Shown here in pieces: positions 54,301-64,000 of a DNA stretch of 64,000 bases. The translations under genes and the position numbers were made by a program. The notes below the pieces were generated by a model. The model was given only the letters and a program-made list of their open reading frames with translations. It was not told the origin of the DNA and did no database searches. Source of the DNA: Oscillospiraceae bacterium (GTDB lineage Bacteria; Bacillota; Clostridia; Oscillospirales; Oscillospiraceae); assembly GCA_022846095.1 (NCBI GenBank), contig AP025583.1:2046001-2110000 (forward strand). Reading direction: 5' to 3'. Each line of letters starts with the position of its first letter. Positions within the stretch are counted from its first letter, which is position 1.

Positions 54301-55168
54301 CCTGGGCGCAGAGCGGGATACTGTTTCCCTTCAGGCCGTCCGGATAGCCTCGGCCGTCCCAACGCTCGTGGTGGTAACGGCAGATCTCGTAGGCGTACTG
54401 CAGATACTCCCGGTCCTGAATCCGGTCCAGGCCGGAGAGAAGATCGCAGCCCCGGGTGGTGTGGGTCTTCATGACCTCGAACTCCTCCGTGGTCAGCTTC
54501 CCGGGCTTGTTGAGGATGCTGTCGGGGATGGCGATCTTGCCGATGTCGTGCAGGGAAGAGGCGCCGGTGATCAGCTCAATCTTCCGGCTGTCCAGACCGT
54601 ATTCCCGGTAGTTTTCCGATACCTCCTGCAGCAGCACCTTGGTGAACATTCGGATGCGGCGGATATGCTGGCCGGACTCCAGGCTGCGGGACTCGACCAC
54701 GGAGGAGAGCATATCGACGACCGCCGCATTGGCCTCCCGTGCCCGCACCGCCTGCTCCTCCACCAGATCCTCCAGGCTGCGGCGGTACCGGGCCAGCTCG
54801 ATGACGTTCTTGACGCGGCTCTGCACCACCTCCGGCTCAAAGGGCTTAGCGATGATGTCCGAAGCGCCCAGCTCAAATACCTTCACCTTGTTGCCGCTGC
54901 TGTCGTCCGCGGTGATGACCACTACAGGTATGTGGTAGAGAAGCTTCGCCTTTCGCATCTCCTCCAGGACCTCATACCCGTCCATGCCGGGCATGACAAG
55001 ATCCAGCAGCACTGCGGTAATGGACTCCCGGTACTGCCGGAGCAGCATCATTGCCTGCTTGCCGTTTTCCGCCTCCAGCAGATTGAAATCCCCCTCAAAA
55101 AGGGATCGTAGGATCGCACGGTTGATCTCCTGATCATCCGCGATCAGAATCGTTTCCTGTTTCGCCAT
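51395..55168 (-). CDS. Receiver / HD-GYP / PAS / GGDEF / GAF signalling protein
   Basis: 1257-residue response-regulator-like protein with opposing cyclic-di-GMP modules. Order: receiver (about 1-125, phospho-Asp in LLDLVMPGMDG near 56), HD-GYP (about 135-330: SLHDIGKIAIPDSILNKPG, then YHHERWDGRGYPDGLKG near 265-280), PAS-like domains (about 380-500, 520-640, 650-765), GGDEF (about 775-930, SRIGGDEFMVF at 852), GAF-like (about 960-1120) and a C-terminal PAS-like domain with Cys pairs (CEKCVLRKAKKTGQC). The inhibitory RxxD is kept (RGED five residues before GGDEF). HD-GYP domains degrade cyclic-di-GMP and GGDEF domains make it; activity is not shown. ATG 55168 follows GGGCGGGGG. Confidence 0.9.
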   Translation of the reverse strand: MAKQETILIADDQEINRAILRSLFEGDFNLLEAENGKQAMMLLRQYRESITAVLLDLVMPGMDGYEVLEEMRKAKLLYHIPVVVITADDSSGNKVKVFELGASDIIAKPFEPEVVQSRVKNVIELARYRRSLEDLVEEQAVRAREANAAVVDMLSSVVESRSLESGQHIRRIRMFTKVLLQEVSENYREYGLDSRKIELITGASSLHDIGKIAIPDSILNKPGKLTTEEFEVMKTHTTRGCDLLSGLDRIQDREYLQYAYEICRYHHERWDGRGYPDGLKGNSIPLCAQVVAIADCYDALTTDRVYKKAIASNRAFSMILNGECGAFSQLMLECFKNVQEPFARLTAEYADGLPAELNRVAPIEPEAPIWDMGENKVDQIQQKYYALLRYADATVMELDCDTGIYHLIYQCSRDFSALRSGNSFEESIRNFVDAAVYPDDRELALSPLNGYIQEFFAEGMTRRELRYRVLNRSSNTYLWCRAAVLRTNLENPRLRRVLLIWQKEAAGASAPAIGTGLPAQADPITDQLLGGIHKFRCNRYFTMLQSSPSLMLLTGYTDEEVRDLYHDQLINIIHPADRERVVKEFQDQRNSGKAIELDYRIEAKGGRIVWVSNRCIVKVEAGEEVAYGVLLDITKRCLAEEELRLSLERHSIIMAQTNDIIFEWDILKDELSLSDNWENRFGYAPITKDMKTMIPTASRLHPDDMPVYNNLVKAMSTGVQYQEAEFRIADAEGAYRWVRVRATAQFDLDGKPAKAVGVILDIDAQKRASAELEERAAKDALTGLYNRAAAQARVEDRLAGSEAETLSAMMVLDVDGFKQVNDRYGHMFGDAALVEIAAKLSSLFRGEDIVSRIGGDEFMVFMPNIRSEAVAEQRAADMLQALQGPPLEGQEAVAFTCSIGLAFARGRALRFQQLFDHADRALYRAKAAGKKRYLRYADEMKNGLTGMAADRRTEIESDYQTRSSLPELIAMSFDLLYDAPNFTDAVQSILARIGENFGISRTYIFESDDGGETYSNTFEWCAEGIEPRIHSLQRVPYLEDGVDYRDHFGGDGLFYCQNIRKLSEHVQTMLKRQSVLSTLQFAMRENKEFHGFVGFDDCKLRRLWTKEQADVLTFLGKLLSVFLLKDRAQEALANTVENLHSVLDHQETWLYVLDPDTYTLRYVNARTRQFVPDAAPGRTCYEVFYQREQPCEKCVLRKAKKTGQCTMELYSTCLKQWVLADASIVNWDQRKACLIGCRDISAYKGEQQPDESAGEKT

Positions 55169-55318
55169 ATCCCCCGCCCTCTCTGCCGGCACAACTCGAC
55201 GTTTTCATTCAGGCGGCAGCCCCCCAGCGGAAGCCACCCGATACTCCTTCTTAAGCCACCCGCGCAGGGTGGACAGCCACGCAAAGCGCAATGGCTTTGT
55301 TCATGTAGGCTTTTTTCA
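55169..55318 (-). promoter_or_regulatory. Structured leader with mini-ORFs before the HD-GYP gene
   Basis: About 145 bases of 5' leader. It can form GCCA...TGGC, a perfect CCACCC/GGGTGG hairpin (55256-55272) and GGTGGC/GCCGCC (55212-55238). AAGGAG (55244-55249) is followed after 6 bases by GTG 55237 and a 10-codon frame ending at 55205; its TGA overlaps an ATG (55208) whose 24-codon frame runs past the main start. No known riboswitch class was recognised. Confidence 0.4.
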
Positions 55319-55347
55319 ATTATACGGCAGGAAGTGAAAAAACTCAA
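55319..55347 (-). promoter_or_regulatory. Promoter of the HD-GYP/kinase B operon
   Basis: TTGAGT (55342-55347), 17 bases, TATAAT (55319-55324). Confidence 0.75.
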
Positions 55348-55511
55348 TGCGGAAAACTTGCTTTTTGCGCTTGGTTTGTTTTATTTCGCAAACCAGGCGC
55401 GGAAGGCGGCGCACCGCCTGAAAACGGAGCGCTGCCAGTTTGTTACATGTCCTGTCTTTATGGCCGGCCGGATGAAATCGGCCTCAAAAAAACAACAATT
55501 TCTGTTCACCC

Positions 55512-55540
55512 TTGCTTTATCCATCAATATTGAATATACT
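55512..55540 (+). promoter_or_regulatory. Promoter of the hybrid kinase at 55725
   Basis: TTGCTT (55512-55517), 17 bases, TATACT (55535-55540). The leader would be about 178 bases long and contains a GC-rich stretch (CCTGACGCCGGCCGCCCGC) but no recognised element. No gene is seen in 55348-55724. Confidence 0.65.
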
Positions 55541-55724
55541 GAAAGGGCAAATCATTACTACATGAACAATGCTGTTTGCACCCGGGCGGGATCGGTAAAT
55601 AGGTCGTCTGTAGATGTCAATAGAATATAGGAAGAGGCTGTGTCCTGCCTGACGCCGGCCGCCCGCTGTTTGAAGGGCCTGTGTTTTACTTTGCATGAAT
55701 CGATATTGAGAGGAACATATCAAT

Positions 55725-58151
55725 ATGGCTGAACAGGAAAAGAAAGATGGCAATATCATTTCACAGCCGGCGTCTGCCGGGTATGAGTATCAAGCGCTGA
55801 TGCAGCTGCTGGGTGTCAGCGCCAGCAAACACCTGTTGGACGAGCACTTTACGCTGGTATGGGCAAACGAGTTTTACTACCAATTCACCGGCTGGTCCAA
55901 GGAGGAGTATGAGGCCACCTTTCACAACCGGCCGGACCTCTATTACAAGGATGACCCCAAGGAGTGGCAGGAGCTCACGGACGCGGTTCTTGGCGCCCTT
56001 GCCAAAGGAGAAAAGAGCTACAAGCTGCTCTCCCGGTTCCGGCGGAAGAACGGCGAGTACATCTGGATTCAGTTCTCCGCCCAGTTTGCCGATGAGTACA
56101 TTGACGGATACCAAGTGGCTTACTCTGTCCTCACCAATGTCAATGACATTGTGCAGATGCAGAAAGAGCAGTCGGTGACCTACGAGAGCCTGCCGGGGTT
56201 TGTCGCCAAATACCGGATGGATACGATCGATGAGAAGCTTGAACTGACTCTTCTGGAGGCCAACTCGCGCTTCCGTGAGTATTTTGGGGAGCTTGGCGAC
56301 CGAAACGGCAGCGACCTGTACCGTCAAAATATACTGGACAATATGGACGCCATCAACGCGGAGATGGCGCATATGAAAGCCGGAGAGCCGCTCCATTTTG
56401 TCATGCACGTCACGGACCGGCGCGGACAGGCCCTTTGGCTGCAGGTAAACGGCACCTGTGTCGGCTGGCAGGACGGCCGCCCCATCTACCTTGTGATCTT
56501 CCTCGATGTCACCGACGTGACCGAGCTGCGGGAGATGCAGCGGAAGCTGACGGAGCAGGCGGAGGCTCTGCAGGACGCCCTGACCGTGGCGGAGCACGCG
56601 AACCGGGCCAAGTCTGATTTTCTCTCCCGCATGTCCCACGAAATCCGCACCCCCATGAATGCCATTATCGGCATGACCACCATCGCCGCCGCTTACATCG
56701 AGGACCGGCCCCGGGTCGAGGACTGCCTGCAGAAAATTGCGTATTCCTCCAAGCATCTGGTATCCCTGATTAACGACGTACTGGATATGTCCAAGATTGA
56801 CGAGGGGAAAATGAAGATCGCCCATGAGAATTTTGATCTGGTGACTGTGGTAGAGTCCATCACGTCCATCATCTATCCTCAGGCGGTCGACAAGGGCCTG
56901 AACTTCACGGTGCCCTTGGTGGAGCTTGCTGATACCGTCTTGATCGGAGACTCCATGCGGCTCAATCAGATTCTGCTCAACCTCCTGTCCAATTCTCTGA
57001 AATTTACCCCCGCTGGCGGGACGATCCGCCTGGAGATCCGTCAGGTGCAGCACAAGGACGGACGGGTGCGGCTGCGCTTTACGGTCAGCGATACCGGCGT
57101 TGGGATGAGCGGCGAATTCATGAGCCGCCTCTTCAAGCCCTTTGAACAGGAGAGCATAGCCACCGGGCAGAAATACGGCGGGACCGGCCTGGGCATGGCG
57201 ATCACCAAGAACCTTGTCACACTCATGGGCGGTACGGTTTCCGTCCAAAGCAAAGTGGAGCAGGGCACCGCCTTTACCATCGAACTGGATTTTGACGAGC
57301 CGGAGGAGGGCGGCGGACAGCAGATTTCCAGACATCCGGCGCTGGAGACGCTCAAGGTTCTGATCGCCGACGACGATCAGGACAGCTGCGTTCATGCCTC
57401 CCTCCTGCTGAAGAAGATGGGAATCCTGTCCGACTGGGTGCTGACCGGCGCCGCGTGCGTGGAAAGGATCGGCGGCGCGCACCTGGGCGGCGAGGACTAT
57501 GACGTGTGCTTTGTGGACTGGAAGATGCCCGACCTCGATGGCGTTGAGGTGGCCCGGCGCATCCGGGAGCTCGTGGGGCCGGATACCACGGTCATTATCA
57601 TGACCGCCTATGATTGGAGCGCCATTGAGACGCGCGCCCGGGAAGCGGGCGTCAACGCCTTCCTCTCCAAGCCGCTCTTTGCATCCTCTCTCTATAACGC
57701 CCTGCTCACGGTGACCGGTGTCGGCAGCGCGGCCAAAGCGCCGGCAGTAAAGGTGGAGCGGCCTGAGCTTGCCGGACGGCGCGTCCTGCTGGTGGAGGAC
57801 AACGCCCTGAATCGCGAGATCGCCATTGAGCTGCTCAAAATGGTCGGGGTCGCGGCAGATTATGCGGAAAACGGGCAGGTGGCACTGAACATGTTTTTAT
57901 CCAACGGCGACCGTTACGACCTGATCCTCATGGACGTCCAAATGCCGGTAATGGATGGCTACGCAGCAACAAAGGCCATCCGCGATTCCGGTCATCCCCG
58001 GGCAAAGGAAATCCCCATCATCGCCATGACGGCAGACGCCTTCCATGAGGATGTCGTGCGGGCGGCTGAGGCCGGTATGAACGGGCATTTATCCAAGCCC
58101 ATCGATTCGGACCTGCTCTATCAGACCCTTGCGGATGCATTGAAGAGCTAA
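55725..58151 (+). CDS. PAS-containing hybrid histidine kinase with two receivers
   Basis: 808-residue cytoplasmic kinase. Order: PAS (about 30-140), second PAS-like region (about 150-265), coiled linker, HisKA with [13 protein letters not shown] (His 305), HATPase ([26 protein letters not shown]), receiver 1 (about 545-670, phospho-Asp in [12 protein letters not shown]) and receiver 2 (about 685-805, [12 protein letters not shown]). Three phosphorylation sites in one chain suggest an internal phosphorelay, although no Hpt domain is present. AGAGGAA lies 9 bases before the ATG. It is convergent with a membrane-bound kinase of the same C-terminal design. Confidence 0.92.
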   Translation: MAEQEKKDGNIISQPASAGYEYQALMQLLGVSASKHLLDEHFTLVWANEFYYQFTGWSKEEYEATFHNRPDLYYKDDPKEWQELTDAVLGALAKGEKSYKLLSRFRRKNGEYIWIQFSAQFADEYIDGYQVAYSVLTNVNDIVQMQKEQSVTYESLPGFVAKYRMDTIDEKLELTLLEANSRFREYFGELGDRNGSDLYRQNILDNMDAINAEMAHMKAGEPLHFVMHVTDRRGQALWLQVNGTCVGWQDGRPIYLVIFLDVTDVTELREMQRKLTEQAEALQDALTVAEHANRAKSDFLSRMSHEIRTPMNAIIGMTTIAAAYIEDRPRVEDCLQKIAYSSKHLVSLINDVLDMSKIDEGKMKIAHENFDLVTVVESITSIIYPQAVDKGLNFTVPLVELADTVLIGDSMRLNQILLNLLSNSLKFTPAGGTIRLEIRQVQHKDGRVRLRFTVSDTGVGMSGEFMSRLFKPFEQESIATGQKYGGTGLGMAITKNLVTLMGGTVSVQSKVEQGTAFTIELDFDEPEEGGGQQISRHPALETLKVLIADDDQDSCVHASLLLKKMGILSDWVLTGAACVERIGGAHLGGEDYDVCFVDWKMPDLDGVEVARRIRELVGPDTTVIIMTAYDWSAIETRAREAGVNAFLSKPLFASSLYNALLTVTGVGSAAKAPAVKVERPELAGRRVLLVEDNALNREIAIELLKMVGVAADYAENGQVALNMFLSNGDRYDLILMDVQMPVMDGYAATKAIRDSGHPRAKEIPIIAMTADAFHEDVVRAAEAGMNGHLSKPIDSDLLYQTLADALKS

Positions 58152-58172
58152 ACGGCGGCTACATATTAAATA

Positions 58173-58220
58173 AGCAACAGGCTGCCGGACTGAAATGCTC
58201 CGGAGCCTGTTGCTTTATTT
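58173..58220 (+). terminator. Terminator of the hybrid kinase at 55725
   Basis: AGCAACAGGCT (58173-58183) pairs with AGCCTGTTGCT (58204-58214), with an inner CCGGA/TCCGG pairing, then TTATTTATT. Confidence 0.8.
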
Positions 58221-58292
58221 ATTCTGAAGCGTGCGCTTTCAGCAGCCGGTAGGTTTGCCGCCTGTCACTGGGGCAAAGGCAGTATACGCGGA

Positions 58293-60891
<2,599 letters not shown>

Positions 60892-60899
<8 letters not shown>

Positions 60900-62850
60900 G
60901 GCCGTCCACCACTGTGATCCTTCCCTCCAGTTCGGCGGTAATCGGCTCGTCCTGATGATTCTGGAAGTAGGCGCGCAGCGTATCGGCGCAGTTGGCATCC
61001 GTCTCCTCCAGGAGCTTGACTCCCTCCGCCTTCGGGGCCGTGTCGCTGTATAGGTTCAGCATGGTGTAGCCGTCCCCGTTGTTGTCCAGGTACCCGCTGG
61101 AGCCCGCCATGTAATTGATGACGGCCAGGCGGTACTCCGTATCCGGCTCCAGCGGCGAACCGTCCGCCAGGGTGGCGGACAGCAGCTCGGCGGGCCTGTC
61201 ACCGTCCATGGGCCGGTAGGAATAGCGCAGCCCGGAGACCTGGAGGAAACGTCCGGCGGGGACGTTCTCCGCGCGCTGCGTCAGGGAGATGCCGTTTTCC
61301 AGCATCGCCAAGATGACGGAGCCCTTTGCCTCCACCAGAATGACATTGTTGTCGTAGGGGCACACCGCGGCCAGATCGGCGCCCATCACGTCGCCCTGGT
61401 ACAGGCTGGCCCGGATGCCCCCGCCGTTGATCGCCGCCAGGTCCGCACCGGCATATTCCGCGATGGCATCCGCCACCAGATTGCCGATGGCGGTCTCCTC
61501 TCGCCGGGTGTTGTAATTCTCATAGAGGAGATCCTCCGTCACGCTGCCCACCACCGACTGGTCGTAGTCCACCTCATCGGAGCCGTTGACGCAGTAGTCG
61601 TCCACGTCGGCCAGGGCCTGGCCCATCTCCAGCTTGCCGTCCAGAACCGAGACCATCGTCTTGCCGAAGAACTGGATGATGTTGGAGGGCATCTGCAGGT
61701 TGTAGACATAGCCGTCCGCAACGCAGTCGGCCAGCCCCTCCGGGGCGTCGCCGCTCGCGGCCACATAGCCCGTGAGATAGGAGGTGGTGGCCGAGGTGTC
61801 CGCCATCCATGCCGCCTGCCCCTCCTGCGTGGACAGAAGGCTCAGGACCCGCCGGCAGGCGTCCAGCGCGGCTTCACTCCCCTCTCCGGAGCGCGCCGAG
61901 TTGATTCCAACGTAGGCCGCGGGCCAAGAGAGCACCCAGGGATGGTTCCCCACGTCGCTGGGGAACGGCAGGATCGTGTAGTCATATTGATCGCTCATGC
62001 GCTCCAGCTGGTCGAACAGCCGGACATCCCCGTAAACGAGGAGCATCGTCCCATCCAGCATGCGATCCCTCACCGGGATCACGTTGGTCTTGGTGACGGC
62101 CAGGGCGCTGGAATTCAGGTAGCCCCGCTCCACAAGGGTGAGGAGCGTGTCCAGGCTGTGGTCCCACGCGCCGCTGAACGCGGCCGCCCCGGACTGGAAC
62201 TCGCCCGTCCACTCAATGCCGTCCATGGTGCCCAGAAAGTCCGGCACCAGCGTGCCCATGATGTAGGAGCCCACCGCAGCGCTCTCCACGGTGTTGAGGC
62301 CGAACATCGCGCCGTCCTCGCCGATGCCTACGCCTTGGGCCTTCCCGGCGTCCATCAGGGCGAGCAGCTCGCCTCTGGACTCGGGCCGGGCATTGCCGAG
62401 CTGCTCCGCCAGCGTCTTGTTGAGGATGTACCCCGCGTACTGGCCGGGCAGCGGCAGATAGCGCGTCTGCCCGTCGATGAGGATTGGGCTCAGGGCGGTG
62501 GCCTGATAGTCGGCGGTGAAGGTCTCGGCGCTCAGGTCAAGCACATAATCCTGTACGGCGCCGGTGGGCAGCGTCGTGACGACCAGATCGGTGCCATGTC
62601 CGTTGCGCAGACGGCGCTCGCTGTCCCCGTTCATCGTCGCGGAGGTGGTGGGCTCCACCTGCAGGTCGATGTCCCCGTACGTTTCCTCCACCAGCGCCTC
62701 GAATTGAGGCAAAGGAATACTATACATCATGGAGACCGCCGTTTTTTCCCCGGCATCCGGTATTGCCGGCGGCGGCGCCTGTTGGCAGCCGGCGACTCCA
62801 AACAATAAACTAAGGCTCAGCCCAATTGATACGTACTTCTTGCTCCTCAT
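60892..62850 (-). CDS. Lipoprotein fusing a solute-binding protein to a 5'-nucleotidase C-terminal domain
   Basis: 652 residues. A lipoprotein signal ends in LFGVAGC with Cys 22. Residues about 35-425 resemble the extracellular solute-binding proteins of sugar ABC transporters (GTDLVVTTLP, GYILNKTLAEQL, SGAAAFSGAWDHSL, STQEGQAAWMAD). Residues about 432-645 match the substrate-binding C-terminal domain of 5'-nucleotidase/UshA (RREETAIGNLVADAI at 449, INGGGIRASLYQGDV at 474, CPYDNNV at 497, YRLAVINYMAGSSGY near 573). The metallophosphatase domain that normally precedes it is missing, so hydrolysis is unlikely. No ABC permease lies nearby; the downstream coupled gene is a Cache-type kinase, pointing to sensing. 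Confidence 0.88.
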
Positions 62851-62906
62851 GATTATCCGCTCCTCCGCAGTTCAGCAAAGTGTTCATATGCGACTGTTTC
62901 GGTTTT

Positions 62907-62935
62907 ACAATACCATATTTCGCCTCTATGCGCAA
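62907..62935 (-). promoter_or_regulatory. Promoter of the lipoprotein-kinase operon
   Basis: TTGCGC (62930-62935), 17 bases, TATTGT (62907-62912). The leader is about 50 bases and contains AGTGTTCATAT, repeated near 63003. The remaining divergent gap up to 63077 shows no gene. Confidence 0.55.
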
Positions 62936-63077
62936 GCTGCCAGACCGCCGATACAGATCAGGTGTTGGACACTATTCCCCGCGCAGCTCAGTTTCTTTTA
63001 TCAGTGTTCATGTAGATATTTTATTTTATCAAAGCGCTGACGATAAAGCAACCCTATGGCATTCGTCTTCAGGGAAT

Positions 63078-63085
63078 GTTATAAT
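63078..63085 (+). promoter_or_regulatory. Extended -10 promoter of the GntR family gene
   Basis: TGTTATAAT (63077-63085): consensus TATAAT preceded by TG. The -35 is weak. The start codon lies about 68 bases downstream. Confidence 0.55.
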
Positions 63086-63153
63086 ATAAAAACAAAATAG
63101 AGAAAATCCCCGTTATTCATGCTTTACTACCATCAGAATAGGAGGAGCGCGCC

Positions 63154-64000
63154 TTGAAGAACGCGAGGTACACCTTGATTTATAAATTTTTTGCCACCCA
63201 GATTCAATTCGGTTATTACAAAACCGGAGATTTTCTGCCATCCATCGAGGATCTGTGTCAAATTTATCACGCCTCCGGCCGCACGGTGCGTAGCGCCTAT
63301 CTCCAGCTGCAGGAGGATGGGTACGTCTCCCTCTCCTCCGGCCGAAGAACGACAGTCGTCTATCAGGCCACAGCTGAGGAGTGCGCCAGGAGCCGCCGGA
63401 GCTATTACCTGGCCCGAATGGAGGCAGCTCCGGCACTCAATGAGGCCATGAAGCTTCTGCTTCTGCCCGTAATGCGCAATGGCTGTGAGCGTTTGACCCC
63501 GCAGGCGATGAGCGAGATCCGGGAGATGGCGGCCAAGCTGGGGGATGGCGATTTTTACATCTCTTTTTTCGGAGGTTACGCCATGGTAATGGCCTCCGAA
63601 AACCAGCTTGCTTCCGCCCTCTTCAGCGAGGTCGTCTCTTTTTATCAATTCCCCCACGTCCTGCTCCGGTTCGCGGGGAAGGAGCTGGAGGTCCGGCAGT
63701 TTCAGGAGTTATCCGCCCGGGTGATCGCCGCCTGTGACCGAAATGACTGCAAGGCGTTTTACGACGCCTATATGGCGATTCAAACCTATATGAACGACGT
63801 TTTGAATCACTATCTTATCCTGGCCAAGCAGCTCCTGCCGGCCCAGGAGCAGATCCCATTCACCTGGAATGTCTATCGGGATCGCCCACAGCTCTGCTAT
63901 TCGGTCGCCGCGCGGATCATCAAAGAAATCTGTATCGCCTGCTGCTATCAACCGGGTGATACACTCCCGCATCATGCGATCCTCGCGGAGAAGTATCAAG
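63154..64000 (+). CDS. GntR family regulator, partial, with a second HTH-like segment
   Basis: Open to the right edge of the window (282 codons seen). The start is TTG 63154, 7 bases after GGAGGAG. Residues about 4-65 are a GntR winged helix: LIYKFFATQIQFGYYKTGDF, LPSIEDLCQIYHASGRTVRS, LQEDGYVSLSSGRRT. The middle 170 residues are helical and unfamiliar (FYISFFGGYAMVMASENQLA, FYDAYMAIQTYMNDVLNHYL). From about residue 250 a second GntR-like opening appears (ARIIKEICIACCYQPGDTLP followed by HHAILAEKYQ), cut by the window edge. It is divergent from the lipoprotein-kinase operon and is the natural candidate to regulate it. Confidence 0.8.
   Translation, partial: MKNARYTLIYKFFATQIQFGYYKTGDFLPSIEDLCQIYHASGRTVRSAYLQLQEDGYVSLSSGRRTTVVYQATAEECARSRRSYYLARMEAAPALNEAMKLLLLPVMRNGCERLTPQAMSEIREMAAKLGDGDFYISFFGGYAMVMASENQLASALFSEVVSFYQFPHVLLRFAGKELEVRQFQELSARVIAACDRNDCKAFYDAYMAIQTYMNDVLNHYLILAKQLLPAQEQIPFTWNVYRDRPQLCYSVAARIIKEICIACCYQPGDTLPHHAILAEKYQ

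Noticed and set aside
55169-55318. Cyclic-di-GMP riboswitch in the leader of the HD-GYP gene
   Set aside because: The target gene fits, but the conserved class I core and the tetraloop-receptor pattern are not present on either strand, and nothing resembles class II. Kept only as an unclassified structured leader.

Overview
The window is high-GC, gene-dense chromosomal DNA from a spore-forming member of the Clostridia, most likely an Oscillospiraceae gut anaerobe of the Flavonifractor/Lawsonibacter/Intestinimonas type. This is inferred from gene content: a SCIFF peptide with its radical SAM maturase, SigH, CotJ coat proteins, YunB, SpoIIM and a CwlD-like amidase, a PPi-type phosphofructokinase beside an ATP-type one, and Firmicute-style leaders and promoters. 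No tRNA, rRNA operon, CRISPR array, prophage or intact insertion sequence was seen.

Region 1 (1-12.5 kb) is metabolism: a partial Crp/Fnr regulator divergent from leuCDB; coaX with a PanT-like ECF S component; an aspartate-type aminotransferase; purB; ATP-dependent pfkA convergent with a PPi-type PFK; fba; and two small genes (AlkZ-related, Amidase_6). Region 2 (12.5-31.5 kb) is housekeeping, repair and spore functions: a Xer-type recombinase with a remarkable hairpin at its start, a tiny Cys-rich gene, radA-cwlD, a fused cotJA-cotJB with cotJC, and a long minus-strand run murD, three M42 peptidases, a GNAT gene, a YnbB-type lyase gene, yunB, vanZ-like, ligA. The run is followed by rnpB, an AraC-GyrI regulator, a yebC-type gene, a Nif3 family gene and trmK. 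Region 3 (31.5-43.4 kb) carries a DUF1858 gene, a zinc-ribbon gene, sigH, ruvC-ruvA-ruvB-GNAT-glmM, spoIIM-xerD, the scfA/scfB pair, a TIGR04086 gene, yajC, tgt and a TfoX_C gene.

Region 4 (43.4-64 kb) is an accessory signalling island. Two giant paralogous proteins combine an NTF2/SnoaL-like domain, PAS domains, GGDEF, GAF-like, histidine kinase and receiver modules. A third giant joins receiver, HD-GYP, PAS, GGDEF and GAF-like modules and overlaps one paralog by four bases. Two further hybrid kinases carry double receivers. One of these follows a lipoprotein that fuses a solute-binding protein to the C-terminal domain of 5'-nucleotidase without the metallophosphatase domain, and opposite it lies a GntR-type regulator with what looks like a second DNA-binding module. 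This lipoprotein/kinase/regulator set is my best candidate for an undescribed sensory system.

Between genes, two convergent gene pairs (about 8.4-8.95 kb and 28.9-29.25 kb) share an odd design: near-identical terminator hairpins on both sides of a block of dispersed REP-like repeats. Many minus-strand transcription units begin with recognisable sigma-A promoters, several with exact 17-base spacers.
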